Below are positions 34,301-45,031 of a DNA stretch of 64,000 nt, piece after piece. How positions within the stretch are numbered: the stretch's first letter is position 1; each line of letters starts with the position of its first letter. Position numbers and translations under genes: made by a program. The DNA is from Aptenodytes patagonicus. Lineage: Eukaryota; Chordata; Aves; Sphenisciformes; Spheniscidae. The stretch spans positions 496,001 through 560,000 of the forward strand of contig NC_134961.1 in assembly GCF_965638725.1 (NCBI RefSeq), in the 5' to 3' direction. A model generated the notes under the pieces. It had not been told where the DNA came from. It searched no databases and saw only the letters and a program-made list of their open reading frames with translations.

Positions 34301-37300
34301 AATTATTGCCAGAAGCAGCTCAGGGGTGTGGCTGTTGCCTCATCTGTCACTGGGGTGAGAATAAAAATAACCACGCAGTGGCTGAAGGGAGAGCCTTTGC
34401 TGGAGAAGCAGCCAGGTAACGCCCGAGACAAAGGGCAACGTCCTCCACAGAGGGTAAAGGACGCGGGGACCTTATTGATTGAGCAGCTCTAGGAGCGAAA
34501 GCTGATCTGCCTGGGCTGGGCAGTTGGATCTCCCTATTGCCTGTCACCTACCCAGCAGATAGACTCAGGGCTGTCGTGTCAGTCCAATTCCTTCCAAAAA
34601 GGGGAGAAACACAAATTCTGAGTGTTTGCACGCTGGAGCAGGATTTCTGTTGAGCAGTGACGAGAAACACAATCAACAGCGTACCTCCAGTGCGCTCTCT
34701 AACTGTACGTGTTAACAGCTAGTGGTATGACCTGTCTCAGGTTGTTGTTGCTCAGACACTAGAAACGTGTAGTTGTCGAAAATAAGATTGATTTACCTTT
34801 ACTCAGCGAGAGAGACGGCAAGCTCATGGTAGACTAGGGAACAACCATACGCTGAAGACCAACATCACATATAATCCAAAAAAGCAAATGCTATTTGTTA
34901 TCGATAAAGGAAATGTTTTGCATGGTCTTCTCCAGATAAGCAGCTTGGCATTAGTGAGAGAGAGGTGAAGGTTTAGACTTCCTTTTTTTAAAAAATATTT
35001 GGTAGAGCTTGTAGCATATTCCTCAGTATTTTATATCTGTTTTGTGCAACCACTTGGAAGTTCATCCAACTAATTAAAAGACATGTCAGAAAGGAAATAA
35101 CATGAGTTATAGGAAGTAATTTTTTTTAATTCCTTAGTTTATTTGAGTTGTTATTGGTGACACAAGAAAAGGAAGCTTGCTCTTCAAAGAGTGGTCTGTA
35201 ACTGGGCAGTCTCCACCATGTCCTGAGGACAGGAGTCGACCACACAAACAGCAGTATCTGTGATACTCAGCTTTTCTGAGACCTCTAAAAACTGGAAAAT
35301 ACCGATTCTGTATCCAGTGCACATTAGCAATTCTGTAGTCCAGATGATTTGTCCTATAAGTCACTTCAGGTACAAAAGACCTGACTAGACAGTTCTGTGC
35401 TGAGCCCTTTGTTGACACTGTACACAACTTGCGATGAAAGTACGTCGCTCAATCCAGTAGCCTGTCCCCGTGACGGGATGATGCACGATTACTGGGAAGT
35501 CAGTGTTCCTCCTGTCTGTAGTAGTCAAGCTGCAGTTCATGACCACCTTTCACTTCTTACTTGAAGCTTTACATAATCTTATAATCCTTTACCTGTCATG
35601 TGATCGTGTTGTTGCATTAAGTTTTTCCACGAGACATGCTGGTTTAGGTAAGACTTAAAGGAAATGAGTTGAATGACTGGGGTGGAGAGAAAGAAGTGCC
35701 AACAAGTTTTTCCCGTTCCCTTGCCCGTTGTACTTCCTGTGGCAAGGGATAAATGGAGACTGAGTTTAGAGAAAAACTGAGCAGATGATGGGTGGGAGAG
35801 AAGAAAATGCCAAAAGCAGCTTTGCTGGGAAAGGGGATAAATGTTGGCATTTGGCGGTGGAGAAGGTGACGTTGACAGGAACATGGTTGTGTCGCCCCTG
35901 GGACAAACGAGCACCTACCTTTGGTGTCTTGAAAAAAACAGCAGAGTTGGGGAGGTTTTGAAATTGTAATTGCGACAGTGCGGGAAGGGTGTGTGTGAGA
36001 GACTAATTAAAGACTGCTGTCCTGTGCTCCAGTGCAAGGCTCAGCTTACTCCATAATACCTTTCCTATCTTCAGATGACCTCATCCCTCCTTCGGATCTG
36101 CTCGAGCTGATCGTTTCCTGGATCTTTGAAGACCCCCGCTTGATCCTCATCACCTTTCTAAACACTCCTATTGCAGCCAACCTGCCAATAGGGTTTTTAG
36201 AGCTCACCCCGCTGACTGGACTGATCCGTTGGTGTGTGAAGGCCCCCTTGGCTTATAAAAGGAAGAAGAAAGCCTCTCTCTCAAATGGACACCCTCCCAG
36301 CAAAATTGCCAAGGACTCCACTTCAGGAGAAGACAGAGATTGCCATCAGCTGTATTCAAAACTGCATCTAAGTGTCCTGCAGGTTCTTATGATGCTTCAG
36401 GGGCATTTAACGGAGAAGAACCTTTACGGGCGCCTGGGGCTAGTACCCTTTGACCACGTAGTTCCGCTCGTTGAGGAAATTAACAGACTATCTGATGAAC
36501 TCAATCCTCTCAATGCATCCAAAGAGATTGAACTGGCTCTAGACAGACTGGCTCAGGCTTTGCAAGTGGCCATGGCATCGGGAGCACTCCTGTGCACTAG
36601 AGGTAAGTTGTCGGCGGGGCTGGCGGAGACTCTGGCATGAGGTTCTTTTCCTCCAGTGTGTGGATGTTGTAAGAGGGAGTTTTGGGGGTGGGAGAGTAAA
36701 GATCAACGTGTTCACAGCAGAAGTAGTAGTTTGCCACTCTTAGGAAGTGATAGTGCAGGAAATACTTCAGGAGAAATAACTGGATGGGGGGTAAGAAAGG
36801 AGAGATCATTGGTGACTGGTGTGTTGCTTTGCAGAGCTGGAGAATTGATCTTCTACCTTGCAGTGTGCACAAGGGAGTTATATTTGGGGGTCCGGCATGG
36901 GGACAAGTTTGACTCCCTCAGAATTGCTTGTAGCTATTTAAAAAGCACTGTTTAACCGTGTTTCAGTTTGACTTCTCTGAGTTTGCCTGCTGGAGGAAAC
37001 ACCATGACGTAGATAAATCATGGGGTGGGTGTGCTAGACAATGAATTTGAAAAGCAAGCAAAAACTGTTCATCTGGAACTTCTGGGCCTTCAGCTCTCCT
37101 GTAACGAGACCCCATTACAGTGGGTACGATTTCAGTTAAACTTAGTAAAGAAGCCTGCTAATGTGGCTTTCACCTGTCTTTCCTGTTGCCAAAACCGGTT
37201 CTTTCCGAGAGACCTGCAGAGATGAAAAAGGGAAGTGCCGTAACACAGCACAGGGTCAGTCAGACATACTTTTTTTTGTTGTCTTGAAAACAGGTCATTC

Positions 37301-39294
37301 CTGGTGTGACCAGAAGGCTCAAAGCTCCCCAAAGCCGGGGCAGTTAGTGCAGACCCCGGCTGCGGAGAGCAACCTCTGCCTAAGCAGGTGCCTGAGGCTT
37401 TTGCCCTGGGTGAACCACTGCTGCTGGTCAAATGTCAACGTTATTCTTTTTGATCTTTCATAAAGCAGCTCTGGGTGTAATAAGAACAGGCAGAAAAGTG
37501 AAGGTTTTTTAGTTGATGGCTCATTTTGGCTGTGTGTTTTTTTTTTTTTTCCTAGCTGTTCACCTGGTACATTCTGAGCGCTTGCTTTTACCATAGAAGT
37601 GGAAAGTAATTCAGTATAAGTAGCTGCCGAAATACTAGTTATTTTGGTGTTTTGGGGGTGTGTTTATCTACAAACGCAGGAGTTTGTTCTCAAGCTATTC
37701 CTGAAAGGACTCTAGCAACAGGGTATGTTGTTAAATGCCTTGGTTCTAGCTATTCTGCTTTGGAGAGGCAAATACAAACTGTTCATCAATATCTGAAAAT
37801 TGGTTGAAAGAAGTACTCCTTTCAAGGACCAAGGAAGAGGTGGCAGCAGCTCACGAAGGAGTGAGGCGTACAGATATTACCAAGAAATGTTCTGGAAAAG
37901 ACATTAAGGTGGTAAAAAAGGTGCAATTTTTAGTTAATAGACCCTGGCAAAAAAAACCCAAACAACCCAAACCTCAACCCTTTCTTTACACTAGCACTGT
38001 TTAAAAAAACCCCAAAACAATGCAAAACAGGTATTGGGTAAGCTTTGCCTTGCTTTGACCTGATGCCTTTCTCATCATAAATGCCATATTCAGTGGGCAG
38101 AGTCATACCTTGTATTTCCTATGTCTTAGTTACTTCTTGGTAGTATATTGATATTGCAAATTCTATACTGAGGCTTGGTCTGCCTTGAAATGAAGCTGCA
38201 TTTCCCATATGGCAGCGCAGGTTAAACGTCGAACATACAATAAAGCGTCAAGCGCAAAAAGCTGCAGTAATGACTGGGGAGATGGAGAAACGTGGTCTCT
38301 CCCATGGAAGTTTTTGGCCTCAGGCTGGGATTCTGGATCTGTTGATGACTGGAGCTTTTTCGGTAATCTCATCTTCCTAGAAAGGAGAGCGGAGAGGAAA
38401 ACTGCTCTAATTTCTGCTTTACCCTTCTGTCTTCTGTCCTCTTTCAGATGACTTGAGAACTGTGTGCTCCAGGCTACCGCATAACAAGTAAGAGACCTTT
38501 CTACAGCTGTGTTGGTTTTGATGCATCTTCCAAGACACGCACTTGAGGGCTGCTGAGACAAAATCTCCTCTAAAATACTGTGTTTACTTTCTGGAAGTTG
38601 GCCTCTATTCACACACAGTTTAGCGCAAGGATAAAGGTGATAGCGCTGGCTACTTCCTCCCTTGCAAGCTGGACTCTTGGCTGAAGGAGACTTCAGTGAC
38701 CCCCACCGTATAGATGATCTTGCCCAGCCTGTGTTAGAACAAATGCACAGAAGGGGAAAATGAAATTACGGTGTGGAACTTGCCCCAAAGTTGTCCCATC
38801 CCCAACTCCCTGCTTGTTTTACCTGACCCTAAGCTTAACTGCACTTTGCTTCTTGCCTCTTCGCAAAAAGCAACCAAGTTTAAAAAGGAAAAAAAAAAAA
38901 AGGAAAGAAAGAAGAGTCTGCTGGAAGCTGTAAAGAGCTTAACTGAATCACTGTCCTCTTGCCTTCCAGCAGTGCTGTGTGTTGGTTATGAATTGTCCTT
39001 AGAGCCAGGCCCCTGTGGGCTGGGGAGAGCCACGACAAAAGCCGCCTGTAAATAATCCTCACGCCTGTCTGAATTTCTCTCCACAGCCTGCTCCAGCTGG
39101 TGATTTCAGGTCCAGTACAGCAACCGACCCACGGCGCTCTGCCACCAGGATTTTATCCTCATATCCATACTCCTCCTCTGGGCTACCCCGCGCACCCGGC
39201 GCTCCCTGCTCACCCGGCTCACCCGGCGCTCCCGGCTCACCCCGTACAAACGTTTATACCAGGAATGACATTCCCATACCGACCTATTCGCTAA
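31370..39294 (+). CDS. INTS15: INTS15 (C7orf26), Integrator complex subunit 15
   Basis: Subunit of the nuclear Integrator complex, which cleaves and terminates snRNA and paused mRNA transcripts; INTS15 associates with the INTS10/13/14 module. Exons: 31370-31561, 32476-32697, 34022-34187, 36075-36602, 38448-38487, 39087-39294. Borders are all GT/AG, phases agree, and the sum is 1356 nt (451 residues plus stop; human about 449). The protein opens MSDIRHSLLRRDALSAAKEV and is close to the human sequence throughout, including LNSLQELQLLEIMCNYF, LVPGSIQTLKQIFSASPRFC, FEDPRLILITFLNTPIAANL and the end TFPYRPIR. It is mostly alpha-helical, without known catalytic motifs; a basic stretch AYKRKKKASLSNG near residue 290 could be a nuclear localisation signal. 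The C-terminal exon has an Ala-His-Pro-Ala-Leu-Pro repeat expansion compared with human. A 40-nt exon 5 is unusually small. Confidence 0.96.
31562..32475 (+). other. INTS15 intron 1
   Basis: A 914 bp phase-0 intron (GTGGGC donor, TTTCAG acceptor). The left part has three loose copies of a CTGGRGGCCGAGGCCYCAGG-like, C/G-rich unit (about 31620-31830). Nothing else recognised. Confidence 0.55.
32698..34021 (+). other. INTS15 intron 2
   Basis: A 1.32 kb intron with several long T-tracts (32979-32988, 33027-33037, 33056-33066), after which composition turns AT-rich. No recognised gene or transposon. Confidence 0.6.
34188..36074 (+). other. INTS15 intron 3
   Basis: A 1.89 kb AT-rich phase-1 intron. 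No recognisable coding exon or element. Confidence 0.6.
36603..38447 (+). other. INTS15 intron 4
   Basis: A 1.85 kb phase-1 intron, GTAAGT donor and CTTTCAG acceptor. No recognised element besides short T- and A-tracts. Confidence 0.6.
38488..39086 (+). other. INTS15 intron 5
   Basis: A 599 bp intron with GTAAGA donor and CCACAG acceptor, containing an A-rich run at about 38880-38915. Nothing else seen. Confidence 0.6.
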
Positions 39295-39848
39295 AATGCT
39301 AGGACTGTAGAGTGTAGCCAGTTTCCCTTAGTTTGAGGAAGCCTTGCAGATGAAACCAAATGTCTCGGGAACCACATTTTCCTCTTTGGTGTAAAGCTGA
39401 GCAATGCCCGCGTGAGGGATCAGCCCTTCGGCAGTAGAGGAGATGCAGACGGGTAGGCTGCGGTCGATTTGGATGCGGGGTGCAGATACTAAAGCAGATC
39501 ATAGGGACAAAAGGAGGGGGTGGGAAGAGACAGCAGAAACTCCAAACCTCTGCAGTGTGTGGAAATTTTTTGGATCCACGTTGTTTCATGTAATCACCAA
39601 GGGTATGGTATTTCTCAAGCATGTGTTTTTCAGTAGCCCTGATCTGCTTACGGCACGGTGAGCCCAGCTGGTCTTGCTCTAGGAGGGCCAGGAAGAAAGG
39701 CGTGAGGTTTTTCAAGCTAGTCCACTCCGGCCTGCTCGTTTCTTTGTAAATGTTTGTATCTATAGCTACAGAGTATGTGTACACTGTATATTTTTGGAAC
39801 ACAAACGTTTGTTTCAGAAGCACAAGGTAGAGTAAAGCAGCACTTCCT

Positions 39849-39854
39849 ATTAAA
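39849..39854 (+). promoter_or_regulatory. Candidate INTS15 poly(A) signal ATTAAA
   Basis: ATTAAA 555 bp past the INTS15 stop codon, the best hexamer I see in the expected window; no AATAAA was noticed nearby. Other non-canonical sites are possible. Confidence 0.5.
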
Positions 39855-40780
39855 GGAAACAGTTTAAGAAGCGTAAAATAATTCTGCTGCTTTCTTTCAA
39901 ACGGCGAGGGGAAGGTCCAACATGTTAGGCCTGTGCTAGGGAGGGAACAAAACCCCTCCGTGGCTGCAGTGACCCGTCATCCTCCAGGCTCGGGAAATGC
40001 CCTCTGTACACGCCTCAGTCAGTGATTCGTGAAACTGTGGGGTGAGATCTGGTGCGTTTGTTTAATGCTAGCTGGAGAACTGGCGGAAGGCTGGCTGCGG
40101 CGTGCCGGCCAGCTCTGAGCGGGGCGCAGGCGGGTGCGGGAGCGTCCCGGGAAGGGCAGCGGAACTTGCTGCTGCTAGCACTACAGCGAAACACGCCGTC
40201 TAGCCCCTTTAGCTGAGCTCTTCTCCGTCGTCGCCCCCTCTGCTGGGTGAAAAAGCAAGAAGGAAGGGTCGTTTCTATACATTAGTGGCTTTGTTACAAA
40301 GACCTCCACTGCTGTTGTCCTCGTCGGGGGAGATGCGGTGGCTGTGGTTACCTGGTTGCACGCTGGCTGCAAAAATGGGACGGATTAGGTGGAAGCTGTG
40401 AAAATCTGATTTGAATGAAACAGCTGAGAAGGAAACCGCGTTTGCCCTTCTCTGGAAAGGGAAGGTAAATAATACTACTACTATAATAATTTGCTTCAAC
40501 TTTTGGTCAGGCAGTTGGACTAGATGATCGTTGTAGGTCCCTTCCAACTGAAATACCCTATCCTGTCTCCTCTCACTTTGTCGAGCTTCAACGACAAGGA
40601 AAAACCCTTCAAAACTTCCAATTTCGGGATTAGAGTCGTTACCGGCACCAAGCCCTGGCAGCGTGACGGGGCGCCCCGGCGCCCCTCGCAGTGTAGTACG
40701 GGGGGAAAGCTGCGGGAGAGGTGTGTGACCAGCCTGCGTCCTGTATCCCAAGCGTTTGTGCTCGAGGATGCGTCGCTAAT
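39855..40780. other. INTS15-NAA60 intergenic interval
   Basis: About 0.9 kb between the putative INTS15 transcript end and the NAA60 CpG island. It contains one CR1 3' tail (about 40505-40562). I see no gene. Confidence 0.5.
40505..40562 (+). mobile_element. CR1 LINE 3'-end fragment
   Basis: GGACTAGATGATCGTTGTAG followed by GTCCCTTCCAACTGAAATA is the characteristic 3' terminal segment of avian CR1. Only about 60 bp are recognisable, plus strand, strongly 5'-truncated. Confidence 0.8.
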
Positions 40781-40789
40781 TTTAAATTT

Positions 40790-41180
40790 CCCCTTTAATC
40801 GCCAGCTTCGATTTCGCGCCGCGCTCCCTCGCCGGCCTCTGCGCGGGGCTGCCCCTCTGCGCCTGCGCGGCGCCCGCCGGTCACGTGCCCGGGAGACAGC
40901 CTATGGGGAGCCGCCTTGCTGCGCGGTGCCCGGGGAAAGGAAGTGCCCGCCGGTGTCCGCCGAGGCCGCCGGCCCCTCGCCCGCCTCCGCCGCCCGGTAT
41001 GCGCTGAGCTGCCCCGCCCGCCCGCGGCGCGCCCGCCGCCCCTCCGAGGTGAGCGGGGGAAGCGCGGTGGGGGCCTCCGCCGCGGAGCGGGGGGGCGGGG
41101 TTGCCATGGCGACCTGCGCCCGGGACGGGCCCGGGCCCGTCCCGGGCGCAGGTCGCCATGGCAACCCCGCCCCTAGGCCG
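40790..41180 (+). promoter_or_regulatory. NAA60 CpG-island promoter and non-coding exon 1
   Basis: CpG island with an NRF1-like CTGCGCCTGCGCGG (40857-40870) and an E-box GGTCACGTGCCC (about 40879-40890). A consensus donor CCGAG/GTGAGC puts the end of an untranslated first exon at 41048. The first coding exon, 13.6 kb downstream, begins six bases before its ATG at an acceptor, which requires such an upstream exon. Exon 1 start cannot be fixed from sequence alone. Confidence 0.55.
41092..41173. repeat. Perfect 82-bp palindrome with two RFX-type X-boxes
   Basis: Two 41-bp arms with no spacer, centred between 41132 and 41133, complementary at all 41 positions, and mismatched at once outside (41091/41174). 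Arm sequence includes GTTGCCATGGCGAC (41100-41113) and its mirror GTCGCCATGGCAAC (41152-41165), which fit the RFX X-box (GTTGCCATGGCAAC). Lies 44 bp inside NAA60 intron 1. Could be real or an assembly fold-back. Confidence 0.97.
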
Positions 41181-41557
41181 TATCGGGGTTCCCCGGGGTA
41201 GCGTAGCGGCTCCGGGCCCCGCGGGGTGTGCTCCTGCCCGTTCCGGGAAACGCCGTGCGGGTCGGTGATCCGGAGAGCCCCGTGGCGTCGTCCTCGGGCG
41301 GAATCCGGTGACTGGAAATCTGGTGACTGGAAAACCGGGGGTTTCCGGTGACTGGGTTTGACGGGGCAACCGTGCGAGTGCTCGCTTGCGCTCTGGTTGA
41401 AACAACGCAACTGCGTTGGTGAAACTGTGTCGTTTGGGTTATTACAAAAATAATCCGAACTCCAGCTGGAGTCAGCTTGGCACCGCCCTGTGCTTGGGCA
41501 CGATGGTGCCAACGGGGAAGACTATTCCTTGGCTTTGGTAGAGACCCGGGAGGTCCC

Positions 41558-41657
41558 GCAGCTACGCTTACAGCTATTCCTCGCAGCTACGCTTACAGCT
41601 ATTCCTCGCAGCTACGCTTACAGCTATTCCTCGCAGCTACGCTTACAGCTATTCCTT
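41558..41657. repeat. Four-copy 25-bp tandem repeat
   Basis: Four head-to-tail copies of a 25-bp unit starting GCAGCTACGCTTACAGCTAT and ending TCCTC; the first three are identical and the fourth differs only at its last base. Perfect identity points to a recent expansion. In NAA60 intron 1. A short ACTATTCCTTGGC just before it may be a decayed relative. Confidence 0.97.
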
Positions 41658-44600
41658 CTCTTGGCACGTTCCGAGTTGTGTTCGGGGGCTCAGCCAGCAG
41701 CGCAGGGGGTCTGTAGCATTAACTAGCGCCTCTCCATTTCCTCTTCCTCTGTAGCAGAATATCCCTTGGGAGGGCCGGGAATATGTCGTGCATCGCTGGA
41801 TCCAGCTCTTCCCCTTGCACAGGAGCTGCCCTGGCTCTCCCGGCTGCTCTGTGTCTGCTGACAGCCTGGGTCACGGCTCACAGACTGCCCCGGCTGGCTC
41901 AAACCTAACGCACACCACGGCAGCTTCGCTTTTCTGTGCTTTGCCCTACGTAAGCGTTGTGTCCGTTTGAACCAGCCTGTAGAGCTTTAACGGAGAGAAA
42001 GCAATTGCTCGACTTCATATCTAAGCAGGATGACAGCTGAATGTGGTTTTGCAGGGTGTATCTTGAGGTTTTTAATTGCAGCTGATCAAACGGAGCCTTA
42101 AGTGTTGTCCCAAAGACTTCAGGGCACAGTGCTTCCTGCCAGGCACGGTGGCAGATGGCTTTGCCAGAGGTGTCCCAGGTGCCGTGGCCAATTCCTCGGG
42201 CTGCGCAGCGGTGGGTTATACCTACGCTATCTGTATGGTGAAAAAAGCATCTCCGTTTCGGAGACTGCCGAAGCTGCATGTTGAAAGCGCTGCTTTTTTC
42301 CGTGTCCTGTCAGAGTGACTAGGGCTGGCATCCTCGCCACCGGGATCGCTGTGTCCGGCCATGAACTAAAGGATGTGTCTCAGACATTCGCTCCTGATTA
42401 TAGGCATCAAATTATTATAATCTCCTGTAGTAAGCTGTTTAAATGTTTAACTATATTTACTCTGTTGAGTTTGAACTTTGTTAGCCTGCTCTGTATCTGT
42501 TGTAGTTTATCCTGTCTTCGTTATGCTACAGCCCCTCCCAATATCACCTAGCCTGTGCTAGATGACCGTGGTGAGCTCCTCTGAACCTTGGCCGTTTGCT
42601 GCAGCTATTCTCTCTGCTCTTGAGAACCGCCTGAACGTGGCCGAGTGTCTGACCTTTTACTGCCAGATGTACAGAGCCATTAAATATCTGTAACATAAGG
42701 AGGAGCACGCTAGCTCAGACCAAAGGCTTTCTAGATGTGTGTTTTTCCCTCTCTGTTCTGATAATTCCCAGTATCCTGTTTTGACTGCTGCTGAGCAGCA
42801 AACTAATGTTCTCAGGGAACTCGCTGTGAGAGCGTGGATTTTTTTTCCCCTTGTAGTGGTTAACACAAACTGGAAATGTTTGCCTTTCTCCGACCTGCAT
42901 TCCTTTTTTATCTACCAACTTACAGACTTTATCTGTCATTTTATTAGTCTTTTGGCATCGTGAGAGCTTTCTACAACTGTGAACAGCTTTAGATTTTACT
43001 GTCCTGGAAATCTGTGCCCTATCCCAAAGAATCATCAATTTTTGTTGCATATCTATTAATCTCTTTTCCCATCTAGTTTTCATGAATCTGCTGAACGGAT
43101 TGTAGCTGGATTCTCTTTTCACTATGGATTCATCCTAGATTTGCTTCCTTTCTTCTAGTCTGCCATAGACTCTCCTTGGTCCAGCTTAGTTTTCTCAAAA
43201 GCCTTTACGAGGGACACTTCTGGTAGCTTTTCGGGAGTGCTAGTGCATGGTATGTTTTTTTAAATAAATCAGTTGACTGTATGAATAAACTAGCGGATTT
43301 CTCAGAAGTGAGGTTCTTTTAAAAAAAGCCGGTGGCTCTCTCCCAACATGTTATAATTGGAGTGTGAACTCTTCATTTACAAGATAACGTTGGAGCAGCC
43401 TCACCCCCATCAGAAGCAGCGATACTGGGTACTGCCTGGTACCAGGCTTTTAAAGTAGATGGTTTTAATCTTGCAGGTTAAAAAAGTAGTTCTGTTATGT
43501 CTTGTAAACTGGTGCTTTAATTAGTCTTTATATGCCTGGTAGCAAATAAAGAAACATACAGTAGTGTGTAAGTGTTGTTCTAATACATCGTTTTGTTCTC
43601 TGAAGTAGCTGCTGCTGTTGTTTCTCTCAGCCGGTTGCTTGATGTATTTAAAGCAAGTTGACTTAACATGTCTGAGTAATGGTAAGTGGCCGTCCTGTGA
43701 ATGCCCTCTTAAAACCTGTGGCAGTCTTAATTTTCATTTCTCTTCCTAAACCAGAGTGGTATCATCGTGTCTTTTGGTATCTGGGCTGGCCTCAGTTGTC
43801 ATGAAACGTTGTGGGAACTGCCAGTGGAATTCAGAAAAATGGTCTTTTGTAATTGGGAGCTCAAAGAGCCTTTAACGTAGTATGCGTGTTTATTTTTGTT
43901 AATGAAGTCTGGTGGTACTTTCATGTCTGTTGTTCTTTCTTTCCCAGTAAGGATGATCTTTATTTGTATGTGGGGGTGGTTTTTTGTGGGGGGGGATGTT
44001 GTGAAGATGGGTATTGGGCCAGTATAGTCTGATAAGCCGGTCAGTGAGTCGGTGCTGGTATCTTAGCCCATCATCTGATGTGAACTGGTCCTGCCACCCA
44101 AGAAGCCATCCTCTCTCTTCCTGGCTATTTTCCACCTCTCTGCCCCTCACCCCGGCCACTCCCAGCGTAATTTATGGAGTGAGCAGGAGCAGGTGAAACT
44201 GTGGTTGCAAAGGCTGACTCTCGATGACAGCGCTGTTGTAAGTACCTGAGGAATTATGACGACTAACCTGGGGAATTCCCTGCGAGTGGTTTGCAGAGTT
44301 GATTCAGAAGTCCTCGTGGCACTGCCTTCCTGCTCATCACAGGCTGCTGGGCTGGAGGCAGCTGTTGGTAATGGACAGGAATTCCCTTCGGTGACTTGGT
44401 GCCAGTGGCTGCTGTTAATGCTTTGTTCCCCTGATGTTAAGACACTTTTAAAGAAACAATGGGGCTAAGCTGTTCAGTGTAGCAGCAGAGAAAGTTCTGT
44501 CTTAGCTGAGCGCCTCTTCTACAAACTTGAAAGTTAAACGCTATCTAAAATCGTTATTAGAGCGGTACCACTCCTGTCTTCCTGTTTCTTTTAACCAGTC

Positions 44601-44995
44601 ACAGCGTGTCTGATGGCTTCAATGCAGGGTGTTGCAAAAAGACTTAGAGCTTCGTGTCTCACACTACGTCCCCCCACCCACACTTTCCTCCTTGCAGAAA
44701 GGTAGGAATGGGAGCTGCTCAGTTTTCCAACATTAGCTTTTAATTAAGTTTTTAATTTCTCCTTTTCAAGTTATTACTGTGGATGTAAGAGCAGACATCT
44801 GTGCCAGAATCCATTTGAAATGTTACTAGCTTGAAGCAGCAGCAGTGGGTTTTTTTGAGTCGAACCTGGGTGTCTCATACTGGAAAACACCATTGAGAAA
44901 GAAAAGGAAAAGGAGCCATGTTGGCTCAAATTTTAAATTTGGGAAGCGAGTTTGGGGCACTTGCCTGCCAACTAGGGAAGGAATGTTCCTTTCAA

Positions 44996-44997
<2 letters not shown>

Positions 44998-45023
<26 letters not shown>
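44998..45023. repeat. T26 homopolymer
   Basis: Uninterrupted run of 26 T in NAA60 intron 1, the longest homopolymer in the window. No target-site duplication or retrotransposed sequence is recognisable next to it. Confidence 0.95.

Positions 45024-45031
<8 letters not shown>

Noticed and set aside
40881-41512. Similar MATCARDGPGPVPG-starting frames on both strands near the NAA60 promoter
   Set aside because: The identical peptides on opposite strands are caused by the perfect palindrome, not by two genes.
42715-43122. 135-residue minus-strand frame in NAA60 intron 1
   Set aside because: No family recognised, no conserved motif, AT-rich flanks and no splice context. It might be an old repeat but I cannot name it.
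44998-45023. T26 as the poly-A tail of an antisense processed pseudogene
   Set aside because: No gene-like sequence or target-site duplication is visible next to it.
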